Assembly (NCBI GenBank): GCA_003427395.1
Contig: BFEA01000164.1
Location: 2,239,619-2,287,543, forward strand
Origin: Chara braunii
Taxonomy: Eukaryota > Streptophyta > Charophyceae > Charales > Characeae
DNA: 47,925 nucleotides
Reading direction: 5' to 3'
Below are positions 32,991 through 44,119 of the stretch, one piece after another. The notes under the pieces were generated by a model. That model had not been told where the DNA came from. It saw only the letters and a list, made by a program, of their open reading frames with translations, and ran no database searches. Within the stretch, counting starts at the first letter, position 1. The number at the start of each line of letters is the position of its first letter. The position numbers were made by a program, and so were the translations under genes.

Positions 32991-34208
32991 GCTACCCTCT
33001 GTTCTGCGAGTGTTGTCACACGATGACCAATTGAAAGCGCGATGGCCTTCCTTCTGTGCGCCCGAAAATGGCGTTCCTTGCGTGCCCCCGCTGACGCTCC
33101 CTTCAAATGACACCGGCCGCGCGAAAACCGGCTCCTTGGTGCTCCAAGGCCCGCTTGAACGACGGCTCCTGCGAGCTTCGGGACTCTGCGTTATTCTGAC
33201 CGTCATTTTCAACGGCTTAGACTTCCCCGTGCGTTTTCGTGCGCGGTGGCCTGGTGGTGCGCAAAAATTTTTGTCTTGAGGATTGCCCTTAAAGGAGTTT
33301 ATTCGGGTTGACGACGGTTTCTGTGGCCGGGTCGAAATGCAGTCTGCCGTTGATCTTCGCTGCCCTCCGATGAAAGGAATCGTTGCGACAGGTGAGGTTC
33401 AGTCGCCGACATGCTTCTGCCTCGGCGTGCTTTGCGGTTCGCGCGGTCAGGTGTCAACATTGCCATCGCACAAGTCAGAGATGGCCTTCTCATTTTCGCG
33501 GACCGGGATTTGTTGGGGTTCCGGGAGGGTCTTCCATCCATGGTTGTAATTTTCTTCTCCACGCCGCCTGGGTGTTGGAGTTGCGCTCTTTTCTACCTTC
33601 GCCTTTCGAAATCAGGTAGTTTGGTCGATAGGGGCAATCGGTGTTCGCAGGGGTCTGTTGGGGCCCGCGCCACGACGACTTGTGAGGTGCTGCACCCACG
33701 GCTAGCCTTCCTACTGACAGCGGCAGAGCGTGGACACGAGGTTCGGAGCGAGGCGAAATTTCCAGTTCCGGGTGATGCTAACCGTCCTTTTGCGCGGCCT
33801 GGTCCATCACGTGTGTTGTTATTGTCGGGGACCCATGGGTGCACAATCAAGCTCGCCGTGTGTGTTGCCGTGGTTGGGGTATATAGGGGTAGCTGACGGT
33901 GGCAATCATTATTGTCGTTCACGTGCGGAGGCGCTTCGGTGTCGAAGCCGCGCGGGCTGCAAAGGCTTTCAGTACAGACACACATACTTCGAATCGACGT
34001 GCAGTTACTCGGGGGTTGTGGGGGTCGGTTGAGGGTCATTAAACCATGTTATTTTTTGTCTTCTTCCTCTCATACCATTGCTTTCGTTACGTCGATTGGC
34101 CGACGGTCAGTGCGCGGCGACCTGTTAATGACCGGTTTGCCGTCGATTCGATTTCTGCCGAGTTCAGATCCCGGCGGACTTCTTTGCTTCGGCTGCTGCG
34201 CTGAGAAT
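32991..34208. repeat. Diverged continuation of the array
   Basis: Pieces of the 379-bp unit are still visible (GTGCGCAAAAATTTTTGTCT near 33256, the TAACCGTCC type near 33779), as is the second-type module at 33340-33550. A 22-bp motif lies at about 34160-34181. No gene is recognised. Confidence 0.6.
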
Positions 34209-34411
34209 NNNNNNNNNNNNNNNNNNNNNNNNNNNNNNNNNNNNNNNNNNNNNNNNNNNNNNNNNNNNNNNNNNNNNNNNNNNNNNNNNNNNNNNNNNNN
34301 NNNNNNNNNNNNNNNNNNNNNNNNNNNNNNNNNNNNNNNNNNNNNNNNNNNNNNNNNNNNNNNNNNNNNNNNNNNNNNNNNNNNNNNNNNNNNNNNNNNN
34401 NNNNNNNNNNN
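34209..34411. other. Assembly gap (203 N)
   Basis: An unbroken run of N. It may hide the 5' end of the transposase-like gene that follows. Confidence 0.99.
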
Positions 34412-34571
34412 AATGAACCGTTCAATCCGCACTGGATAGTTTAATCGATTTCGCTGACGGGAATCACAACCGTTGCACCGGCGGTTACATGACGGCGCCA
34501 AAGACGGCTCGATGAACGGCCGCATGAAACGGGATATGGGAACTGAAGAAGCTGTCGACTTGCATTACTAG

Positions 34572-37215
34572 CTACAACACCTGGAATTGGCCCCGACGAG
34601 CTCTTCGGACAGTTCGCCGTTCCAACAGTCCACTGCAGCTTTCCTCAGAAAAAGAAGTCTATCTTTTCGTGAGAGTTTCGGAGGTTGCATCCAACTGCCT
34701 ACGGATTTGGCGACAACGTCCGCAGGTGAAAAAACGTCTTCCTCCTGGATCGAGTTCCACTTTCCTGGCGAGGTGAACCCCACCACTTCGGCGCACAGCA
34801 GTTGCGTGCCAATGGGTGTTTCTTATGCAACATCTGATGACGAGAGTGAGAAGTTGGTGTCCACTAATTACTCATCTGGACAACAGTCCTCTACCACTGG
34901 ACCTTTGCTTCGCGCTACCTCCGGTAGTACGGAGTTGGTTGCCACCGACTATTCTTCAGAGGAACATTCCACAGCACGGGCGAATCCAACGCAAGTGCGA
35001 AGTGATGATGCGATTCCAATTCAGAGTCAGTCTGTGTCGGGAGCGTCTGACAGGGGTGATGCAGAGAGAAGGGCGATTCTGCAGATTTTGCCCGCACCTC
35101 TGCCAGGCAAAAGACGAACGTATAGCATGGCTAATAGGAACGCTAGAAGGAGAGAACAGTACAAAAGAGCGAGAAACATGCTGTCCGAAAAAAAATGCTC
35201 ATGGTGCGCAGCATGGCATGTTGCAAGGCTCGATGTTGTTACGACGTGTCGCCTGAGGAAGTGCGAAAGGTTAGACAAGGACTGTACAGTAAGAGTCCAG
35301 TGGAGCGAGCTGAGTGGTGGATGAAAAGTATTAAGGATTTCACAGTAAATGAGGGTGGACAGAGAACGTTCGATGTGCATCAAGGCGTACTGCAATGTAC
35401 TCGGTGTCTCGCGTAATATATTTTACAGCTACAAAAAGCGTTTCGACAATGGTTACGTGCGTTCCGAGCATGGCATGACGGGGAAATGTCGGCCAACCAG
35501 TAAAACGGTCGCCATGCTTGCTAGCATGACAGCGTTCATCGAGTGTCATGCGGATAGCATGCCGAATGAGGTGGCTAATGAAGGTGGGGTTTCCAGACCG
35601 AAGCTTCGACTCCCCGCTGCTTTCACGAAGCGATCAATTTATGAGTCCATCAAATCAGATTTTATGGCCGCTAGCCTCGCTGTCGTGTCTGAGTCCAACT
35701 TCTATAAATTGTGGCGGAAACACTTTTTTTGCGTTTCCCTCGCGCACTCTAACACGTTCACGAAGTGCGCCGTCTGTCATGAGTTGAAGGAACGTATACA
35801 ATATGCTGCTCTTCCTCGAGATCGAGAACAAGCTCGAGACGATATGAAATCTCACCAAAGGAGGCAAGTTGAACACAGATTGGACTATAGTCGAGCGAAA
35901 ACTGATTCGATGGTCTGTCCGAACAAGCGTTTGTGTCTCATCATTGAAGAAAACAACTATCCCTCATATTGGTCAGGCTAACTAATCGAAAGCACTTAGG
36001 CACGAAATGATGATGAAGACAAATCTGATAGGCGTCATTGCACACAGTAGAGACCCTAGTATATATGTATACATGTGGTTTCCGTATTTCAAACACGATT
36101 CGAACACAGTCGCTACTTGTGTTATGAGAACCCTTGTCGAGATTCAAGGGAGCGGGACGCCACTGCCACGATGTTTGCGCATTCAAGCGGATAACTGTTG
36201 GCGGGAAAACAAGAACAAGTACATATGTGCGATGGTTGCGCTGTTGGTTAAGTTCAAAGTTTTCGAAGAGGTAGAAATAGGTTTCATGCTGGTGGGACAC
36301 ACCCGTACAGACGTTGACGCTACTTTCAGTGTTTTCTCGAAGAAATTGAAAGACATAGACGCTTATACTATGGACGAGTTCTTCAAGCTCATAGAGCAAT
36401 CACACAGAAAGTCTCCCAAATGTATTTTCCTCGATACGATGGAAGATTGGATTAGTATAGTAGCCCCGTGCATTGCGTCAGACATTACCGGTATTTCGAA
36501 ACCGCACTTGATTAAATTTTTGATGGTTGGAGATAATCCGGGCATGTTGTACAAGGAGTTTTGTGATGACGACGAATGGTTGTCCGAGGAAGGTCCGATT
36601 TATTGGTTCACTCAAAACCCCGATGAGAGATATGCAGTTCCTTCGTGACCGTTTGACCCGCCTCATGTGCAACCCCTTCCTCGAAATGATTATTTGAATG
36701 GAAAAAATGGTGTTGTTCGATTCTGCGAGTTGTTGGAGAGTAGGCGGTCGACGTGGTGCACTTCCAATGACCATGAGGTGAGTAGGAGAGAAAGAGTTTT
36801 GTGTTACTGGAAGGAGGTTATCAAACATGGCGATGAGATCATCACCAACGGGTTGTCTTCACAACCTCAAGAAAGTTTTTGGCCACGACTACGGCTGCTC
36901 GAAAGCGATCAACAACCTCCTCCTCGCAGTGTCAACATCGACGACAGGGAACCCCTGTTTGTTGGACGAAGAAAAAATCGCCCGAAGACTTGTTTCGACC
37001 CCCTCGTGCACGTTGACGTGGGCACTTTTCTTATCCTTCGCCCCTCCGACGATGATCTGTCCAGCGGTGTGCCAATCTGGGTGGGCAAAGATCTTTCTCG
37101 GGTGGTTGTTGATTATAATTCGCAAAATTATAATCAAGTGCTAGTGGAATATTGGGTGCTGACTGGGAGAGCTAAGTCGCTCGAACAACTGTATGAGAAC
37201 GCATGGGAAAAATGA
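34572..37215 (+). pseudogene. DUF7869-type protein, candidate transposase, decayed
   Basis: Parts in order: a Ser/Thr-rich N-terminus with a doubled element (LVSTNYSSGQQSST, LVATDYSSEEHST); a Cys-rich stretch (ACCKARCCYDV); an N-terminal helical part (VLGVSRNIFYSYKKRF); a CxxC (FTKCAVCHELKERI); LIIEEN where relatives have an Asp-rich D-G-M-D-Q type site; RIQADNCWRENKNKY (about 36178-36222); and GHTRTDVDATFS (about 36297). The last two are hallmarks of the RNase-H-like DDE core of DUF7869 proteins. Breaks: a shift at the A8 run near 35190, a shift near 35375, a shift near 35955, a TAA near 35979, and an in-frame TGA at 36646. After that TGA the frame goes on to 37215. Upstream, TTGCATTACTAG could be a splice acceptor. 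Probable role: transposase of this element, inactive in this copy. The first catalytic position also appears changed. Confidence 0.65.
36646..36648 (+). other. In-frame TGA in the transposase-like gene
   Basis: Context GTTCCTTCG TGA CCGTTTGAC. The frame is open for 213 codons before it and 188 after it. It is consistent with CGA to TGA at a CpG. Confidence 0.75.
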
Positions 37216-37684
37216 TGGAAAATGACTGAGCAGACACAATGGCAGGATGCTGACTCGATGGCTTTCGGTTGAGAGAAACCGGTCCGAGGTACAAGACCAT
37301 TCACGACTAGACTTGTCATTCCTTCCAGTGTTCGACTGAATGCTGAAGCTGCACTTCTAGATCTGAGTCCTTCTGGTGAAGGGAGTGCAGATGGAGGGGA
37401 CAAGGGCGACGAGTGCACGTCCGCCGAATAGAGTAAGGGAGTGAGATTTTTGAAAATAACTTTTTGGACGAACGAGAATTTAGACGGGAGTATATTATTT
37501 TTGCGACGATTCTGCGTGGCGAATTTTGTCCACGGTCCACGATTGAATTTTTTAAGATAGTTGGTGATGGTTCGACAATTTTCGAAGTTAAGTTCATCAT
37601 GAAGGCGATTTTTTTACTATTTCCACCTTTTATTTTCATTTCTGTTTGCATTTTATGTGTTGTGTAGGGAGTGCGACAGGAGTC
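37216..37684 (+). other. Spacer with probable intron 3' end
   Basis: AT-rich DNA between the transposase-like gene and gene X copy B. It ends with a long pyrimidine-rich run and TGTGTTGTGTAG (about 37657-37668), a convincing splice acceptor before the coding start of copy B. Confidence 0.5.
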
Positions 37685-38557
37685 ATGGACCATCGGCATG
37701 ATTATGCATGTCCCATTCACCCTTGTGCATGCGGATTCCGAGGTTCGGGAAACGATACCGAAAACGACCCGTGGATGACCGTCGTCCCCTTCTTTGACAA
37801 ACCTATCGATGCGTGGTCCGAGGCAGAATGGGATAGAGTCATGTTGGCAAGGAAATGCCCATGGCATAAGGACTACAAATTTGCTTCCACGATGGAGTGG
37901 GGAAGTCTGATCAAAGTACCTCATTATGCCATTAGTGTCAGACAACTTCCGTCTCCGCGCGCAACTCTCAGGCAGGAAGAGAATAACCAGTTTTACCTTC
38001 GCCTTGACAACGTAACGAGGTCACCTCGGGTGTGGTGTGCGGACTTAAAATAAGAGTTGTTGGACTGTGCATCCTACAATCCGTTTTTGGAAGTATATCC
38101 GCAGCGTGGTGCCGGGTTACAGCCAAAAGATGTGTCATATTGTTGCATACGGTTGTCTGTGGCCGGTTCCGACTTCTGCAGAGTGTTGAGTGTGGCATGT
38201 TCAAACCGAAAGCGGACTTTGGTAGACGCTATAGTGCTAGTTTCTTGCAACAACCTTAGAATCTATGGTTACAACATGGGGAGTTTGCGCCTTCTGTGCG
38301 AGAACGGACAATCTGATTTGGAGATTGTTAGTCGAATTGATGAGGTTCATAAGTGGCATGAGGTAGAGCAAGTGACGTGTTGTGTGCGTAACGCCATCGG
38401 TAAGTCCTGGGCAGGTGCCTGTAGGTTTGTAAGGATGAAGTACATTTCGGTGTTCTCGAGGGTCGCGACGAAGGGACAGCTACAAACCCTTGTTTTCGGG
38501 TCGTCTATGAATGCCTTATACGGGTTTGGTTCTAAAGGGACACGGGGACATCGGTAG
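37685..38557 (+). pseudogene. Unknown gene X, copy B (in-frame TAA)
   Basis: About 290 codons from ATG at 37685 (MDHRHDYACPIHP) to the stop at 38557, homologous to copy A on the other strand. It is split by TAA at 38051-38053, between WCADLK and ELLDCA. At this point copy A reads AAA CAA GAG (KQE) where copy B reads AAA TAA GAG, so the stop is one C-to-T change. Both halves are otherwise in one frame. No known domain is seen. An earlier exon is possible because a splice acceptor lies just upstream. It follows the transposase-like gene on the same strand. Confidence 0.68.
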
Positions 38558-39575
38558 GAACTTCAAATTTTGTAAATGATAGCGTTTTTTTAAGTTTACA
38601 TTGTTGCGGCTCGTAGCGATTCATTCAGATGTAGTTCAATGTACAGTTGGCTTGCAGCCTTCAATGTAGACGTACTTCAATCTTGCATTTGCGCTTTCTT
38701 GCACGTGTCGGTACAATGTTAAACTTTAGTTACCAGTACAATTTTTGACTTTTAATTTTTTATCGGTACGACATTTCTTGAAGTGAGACAAAATTCATGG
38801 TACTCACGTGAATTTCAGTTTCATATGACAATGTCATATCAGTTTATGATTTTTTGTCAAAGTGCGCCGGAATCCATACATAAACCATCTTGTTTCGCCT
38901 TCACACAATGTCATCTGAAGTACGTCTGATTCAAGTGCATTTCAATGTATGACAATGACATGTCATTTTCATCTTTAAAGTCACATAAATTGTCGAATTG
39001 TGATAGAGTCCAAAATTATCGAAGTATCACAGTGTTGGAATCCATCCTTAAATCACACCGAATAGACTGAGTGTCACGTCTTTTAATAAGTATGTAGTAC
39101 ATAAATTATCGAAGTGCGATGAAACTCATAGCCACTGTACTTAAACCGTAATCTCGTTAATCGTGTCATTCGTTTGTCGTGTGATTCGTTAAACTTTGTC
39201 GTGATTAGTATACATTTAATACATTTAACGCAAAAATTATCGAAGTGCGACGGAATCCATACTTGGTCTAGACTATTAGTACTTAAACCATCCGTGTGCT
39301 TGTCGTAAATATCCCACTTCAATTGAGTTTCAATAAATTAAGGGAAGTCACAATATCATCTAAAAGAGATTCGACTCAATGCAAACTCAAAATTGAGCAA
39401 GGTGTAAAGAAATCGAGAGTTCAACAATTCATGTTGTAACCGTAACGACTTTTAAGTTACAAAATTGATGGAAGTGCAACGAAATCCACACTTAATCCAT
39501 CATGATCAGTAAGTGATTGCCTTGAATCTCCAGTTTAGATTTAATTTATGAAAACCAATTAAAAATATAATATCA
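38558..39575. other. AT-rich right end, no gene recognised
   Basis: Low-GC DNA unlike the GC-rich interior, mirroring the left end. It carries subterminal motifs and a TIR-like piece ATTCGTTAAA at 39184-39193. Confidence 0.7.
38860..39493 (+). repeat. Right subterminal array of five 22-bp motifs
   Basis: Two clean copies at 39243-39264 and 39472-39493 (AAGTGCGACGGAATCCATAC then TT, and a variant). Three degenerate copies lie near 38860, 39022 and 39112, the last two with small insertions. They match the left copies in form (AAGTG...GGATCC-like core...ACTT) and are in the same orientation on the plus strand. Confidence 0.7.
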
Positions 39576-39596
39576 TATTTTAACGAATAACATGTT
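39576..39596 (-). repeat. Right terminal inverted repeat
   Basis: Exact reverse complement of 11393-11413 over 21 bp, ending ...ACGAATAACATGTT. Confidence 0.9.
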
Positions 39597-39600
39597 ATTT
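39597..39600. repeat. Target-site duplication, right copy (ATTT)
   Basis: Directly follows the right inverted repeat and is followed by CACGAATTTCATGTGGGG, the normal satellite continuation. Confidence 0.85.
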
Positions 39601-40607
39601 CACGAATTTCATGTGGGGACCTGAAACCGCTGAAGTGGCTGAAGCTTCAGAAAGGGGTTTCAGGTACCCCCATCCAGATGGTTGGATGGGGGTACTTGAA
39701 ACCCCTTTCAGAAGCTTCAACCACATCATGTCATTTCACAAATTTCAGGTGGGGACCTGAAACCGCTGAAGTGGCTGAAGCTTCTGAAAGGGGTTTAAGG
39801 TACCTCCATCCCACAATTTGCAATGGATCAACTTGAAGTCGCTGAACTCCCTGAAGGCGGTTTCAGACAACCCCATGTATAGATCCACACACAATCCGAA
39901 AGTGCAATAACCTGAAGTGGCTGAACTGCCAAAAACGAGGCCTGAAAATATATGCACCCGTTAATCATCTCTCACAAAGACAGGACACATCAAGGCACAC
40001 AGAAGAAGAAAAGGGGCAGGGAAAGTGGAACCAGGGAGAGTGCACCTGGACTTGGCTCGCGCCAGATGCATTCGAAATAAGTGACGAAAATAGTGATGGA
40101 AAAGAAGAGGGGGTGACAAGGTGGAAAGAACATAGCGCTTTCAAATCCTAATAGATTTTGATAAACTAAGAGTCGAATCCGGGGTTTTACAGCAGGGCGA
40201 CCGTGATAGTGAGGGCAATTTTGGAGTTAGACTAGTGAAGTAGAAGTTAGTGGGGAAGAAGGGGTGTGCGGAGATATCGAGGGAGGAAGAAGAAGGGAGA
40301 AGGAAGATGGTGTGTCTTGGTCATGTCTCGGTGAAAATGAGTAAGAGACGATGCTAATCGTAGGTTTTGAGGCAGCCCTGATTAGATGGCCGCGCCAGAT
40401 TTTGAATTTGAGCTTCGGATTTGGCGTTATCAAGGTTAGAGGCTGCGCTTTTTTTCATAAAGTAAAACAAGTAACAATGAATCTTCCCAAATCTAGGTGA
40501 AGATCCATTCTCTTTTGGCCCATTTTATGAGTAAGTAAGGAGCAGTTATAACCGCGCGCGCCAGTATTAGGATCGCGGCAGTCCATAACATTTGCCATCG
40601 TGGGGAT
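39601..40607 (+). repeat. Satellite monomer, 3' part of the copy split by the insertion
   Basis: Starts with palindromic modules. The palindrome at about 39636-39723 (TGAAGCTTCAGAAAGGGG ... CCCCTTTCAGAAGCTTCA) is among the best kept in the window. Confidence 0.92.
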
Positions 40608-42368
40608 GATCCTCTTGTTACATCACGAGTGTTTGGTCCCTCACGCTCATCGTGCGCGACGTGCCCGCTCGCATTCGTCACTATTTCAACTGGGCTCTGT
40701 TTTTTTTCTACTAACCTGCATCCGTCATGATCGTACTGATCGTCTCCCTGTGGCGGTCATCCCCACTCTGATCGTGATTGATGTGCTCATTAAGGTTGCT
40801 CGGGCGTTCGGGATCGTCACTACGCCTGATGTTGGGCCCGCCAAAGTAACCAAGAGGCCGCATGAACGTGGATGAAAGATTGGTCAGGTGCGCCATGAAA
40901 GAAAAACTAAATAGAGAGATCGTTAAAGTAGAAGCTAGGAAAAAGGTTGAAGATGTGGGGGACGAGAAAATGCAGTTGTGAGGAAGGAGTAGCGAGCGTG
41001 CGAACATACGATCGAGCAAGAGAACTAGGGGGACAAAGACCACTAGCGTTTAGCGACCACCTGAAATTTCAGAATGAAAGATTCTGAAGTGGTCTGAAAC
41101 CGCTAAAATGGCCTGAAGACACTTCAGGTCATTTCAAAAGTTTCGGGTGATTTGCAGGACAAGTTTTAGGGTTTTTTTTTCTTTTTTTTTGCATTTTTTT
41201 CCAGCCACTTCAAGTCATTTCAGGAATTTCAGGTGGGGACCTAAAAGCACATAAGTGGCTGAAGCTTCTGAATGGGGTTTCAGGTACCCCTATCAAAATG
41301 GTTGGATGCGGGTACCTTAATCCCCTTTCAGAAGCTTCAACCAGTTCAGGACATTTCACGAATTTCAGGTGGGGACCTGAAACCACTGAAGTGGCTGAAG
41401 CTTCAGAAAGGGGTTTCAGGTACCCCCACCCAAATGGTTGGATGGGGATACCTGAAACCCCTTTCATAAGCTTCAACCACTTCTTCTCATTTCAGGAATT
41501 TCACGTGGGGACTTGAAACCGCTGAAGTGGCTCAAGCTTCAAAAAGGGGTTTCATGTATCCCCATCCCACCATTTGCAATGGATCAACCTGAAGTGGCTG
41601 AACTGCCTAAAGGCGGTTTCAGACAACCCTATGTATAGATCCACACACAATCCGAAAGTGTAGTAACCTGAAGTGGCTGAACTGCCTGAAAGAAGACCTG
41701 AAAATATATGCACCCGTAAACCATCTCTCACAAAGACAGGAGAGTGGAAGGCACACAGAATAAGAAAAGCGGCAGGGAAAGTGGAAGCAGGGAGAGTGCA
41801 CCTGGTCTTGGCTCGCGCCAGATGCATTCGAAACAGGTGACGAAAATGGTGATGGAAAAGAAGAGGGGGTGACAAGGCGGAAAGAACATAGCGCCTTAAA
41901 ATCCTAATGGATTTTGGCAAACTAAGAGCCGAATCCGGGGTTTTACAGCAGGACGAATGTGATAGTGAGGGCAATTTAAGAATTAGACTAGTGGAGTAGG
42001 AGTCAGTGGGGAAGAAGGGGTGCGCGAAGATGTCGAGGGAGGAAGAAGAAGAGAGAACGAAGATGGTTTGCCTTGGTCATTTCTCGGTAAAAATGAGCAA
42101 GAGAAGATGATAATCGTAGGTTTTGAGGCAGTCCTGATCAGATGGCCGCGCCAGATTTTGAATTTGAGCAGCGGATTTGGCGTTATGAAGGTTAGAGGCT
42201 GCGCTTTTTTTCTTTTCATCAAAGTAAACAAGTGGCAATGAATCTTCCAAAATCTAGGGGAAGATTCATTCTCTTTTGGCCCATTTTAAGAGTAAGTGAG
42301 GAGTGGTTAAAACCGAGCGCGCCAGGATTAGGATCAAGGCAGTACAAAGCATTCGCCATCCTGGGGAT
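40608..42368 (+). repeat. Satellite monomer (1,761 bp)
   Basis: Full-length. Near 41350 it contains TTCAGGACATTTCACGAATT, the uninterrupted form of the transposon insertion site. Confidence 0.92.
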
Positions 42369-44119
42369 GATCCTCAAGTAAGATCATGAGTGTTCGGTCC
42401 CTCACGCTCATCGTGCACGACGTACCCGTTCGCATTCGTCACTATTTCAACTGGGCTCTGTCTTTTTTCTACTAACCTGCATCCGTCATGATCGTATTGA
42501 CTATCTCCCTGTGACGGTCGTCCCCATAATGATCGTGATTGATGTGCTCATGAAGGTTGCTCGGGGGTTTGGGATCATCACTGCGCCTGATGTTGGACCC
42601 GCCAAAGTAACCAAGAGGCCGAATGAACGTGGAAGAGACGTTGGTCAGGTGCGCCATGAAAGAAGAAGTAAACAGAGAGATCGTTAAAGTAGAAGTTCAA
42701 AACAAGGTTGAAGATGTGGGAGACGAGAAAACGAAGTTGTGAGGAAGGAGTAGCGAGCGAGCGAACATAGGATCGAGCAAGAGAACTAGGGGGACAAAGA
42801 CCACTCGCGTTCAGCGACCCTCTGAAATTTCAGAATAAAAATTCTGAAGTCGTCTGAAACCGCTGAAATGGCCTGAAAACACTTCAGCTCATTTCGGAAG
42901 TTTCGGGTGATTTGCATGACAAGTTTTATGTGGTTTTTTTTTTTTTTTTTTGGCTGTTTTTCCAGCCACTTCAGGTCATTTCAGGAATTTCAAGTGGGGA
43001 CCTAAAACCACTAAAGTGGTTGAAGCTTCTGAAAGGGGTTTCAGGTAACCCCATCCAAATGGTTCGATGGGGGTACCTGAAACCCCTTTCAGAAGCTTCA
43101 GCCACTTCAGGACATTTCATGAATTTCAGGTGGGGACCTGAAAGCGCTGAAGTGGCTGAAGCTTTTGAAAGAGGTTTCAGGTACCCCCATCGAAATGGTT
43201 GAATGGGGGTACCTGAAACCCCTTTCAGAAGCTTCAACCACTTCATATCATTGTGTGGGGACCCTAAACAACTGAAGTGGCTGAAGTTTTGAAAGGGGTT
43301 TCGGGTACCCCCATCCCACCATTTGCAATGGATCAACTTGAAGTGGCTGAACTGCGTGAAGGCGGTTTCAGACAACCCCACGTATAGATCCACACACAAT
43401 CCGAAAGTGTAGTAACTTGAAGTGGCTGAACTGCGTGAAAGGAGACCTGAAAATATATGCACCCGTTAACCATCTCTCACAAAGACAGGAGAGAGGAAGG
43501 CACACAGAAGAAGAAAATTGGCAGGAAAAGTGGAAGCAGGGAGAGTGCACCTGGACTTGGCTCGCGTTGGATGCATTCGAAACAGGGGATGAAAATCGTG
43601 ATGGAAAAGAAGAGGGAGTGAAAAGGCGGAAAGAACATAGCGCTTTCAAATTCTAATGGCTTTCGGCAAACTAAGAGTCGAATTCGGGGTTTTACAGCAG
43701 GGCGAACGTGATAGTGAGGGCAATTTTGGAGTTAGACTAGTGGAATAGGAGTTTGTGGGAAAGAAGGGGTGTGTAGAGATGTCGAGGGAGGAAGAAGAAG
43801 GGAGAAGGAAGATGCAGTGCCTTGGTCATTTCTCGTTGAAAATGAGCAAGAAAATATGCTAATCGTAGATTTTCAGGTAGTCCGGATCAGATGGCCACAC
43901 CAGATTTTGAATTTGAGCAGCGGATTTGGCGTTACCAAGGTTAGAGGCAGCGTTTTTTTTTCCTTTTCATCAAGTAAAACAAGTACCAATGAATCTTCCT
44001 AAATCTAGGGGAAAATTTATTCTCTTTTGGCCCATTTTATGAGTAAGTGAGGAGCGGTTATAACCGCGCGCGCCAGTATTAGAATCGAGGCAGTCCATAG
44101 CATTCGACATCGTGGGGAT
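42369..44119 (+). repeat. Satellite monomer (1,751 bp)
   Basis: Full-length, with a T-tract near 42935 and three palindromic modules to about 43320. The third has a short deletion near 43253. Confidence 0.92.

Larger units (their letters stand above)
11393..39596. mobile_element. 28.2-kb giant DNA transposon with terminal inverted repeats
   Basis: Seen: 21-bp perfect inverted repeats at both ends (11393-11413 and 39576-39596), a 4-bp direct duplication outside them, interruption of one satellite monomer, and precise restoration of that monomer when the insert is removed. Five 22-bp subterminal motifs lie at each end, and the same motif recurs through the interior but not in the flanks. Contents: Ulp1-like protease, ParB/methyltransferase-like protein, two copies of an unknown gene X, and a decayed DUF7869-type transposase candidate, plus several tandem and foldback repeats. 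No LTRs, reverse transcriptase, helicase or DNA polymerase were recognised. Inference: a cut-and-paste element in which smaller repeats have grown. A 4-bp target duplication is known for Sola and Ginger transposons, among others. Every large gene is interrupted, so it is probably no longer autonomous. Confidence 0.88.

Noticed and set aside
18277-36648. Reassigned or read-through UGA codon, since two large genes have an in-frame TGA.
   Set aside because: TAA and TAG also interrupt genes in this element and frameshifts are present, so ordinary decay explains the data better.
11393-39596. LTR retrotransposon or Maverick-type virus-like element.
   Set aside because: There are no long terminal direct repeats, and no reverse transcriptase, integrase of that type, DNA polymerase B or capsid-like protein was recognised. 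The inverted repeats are short.
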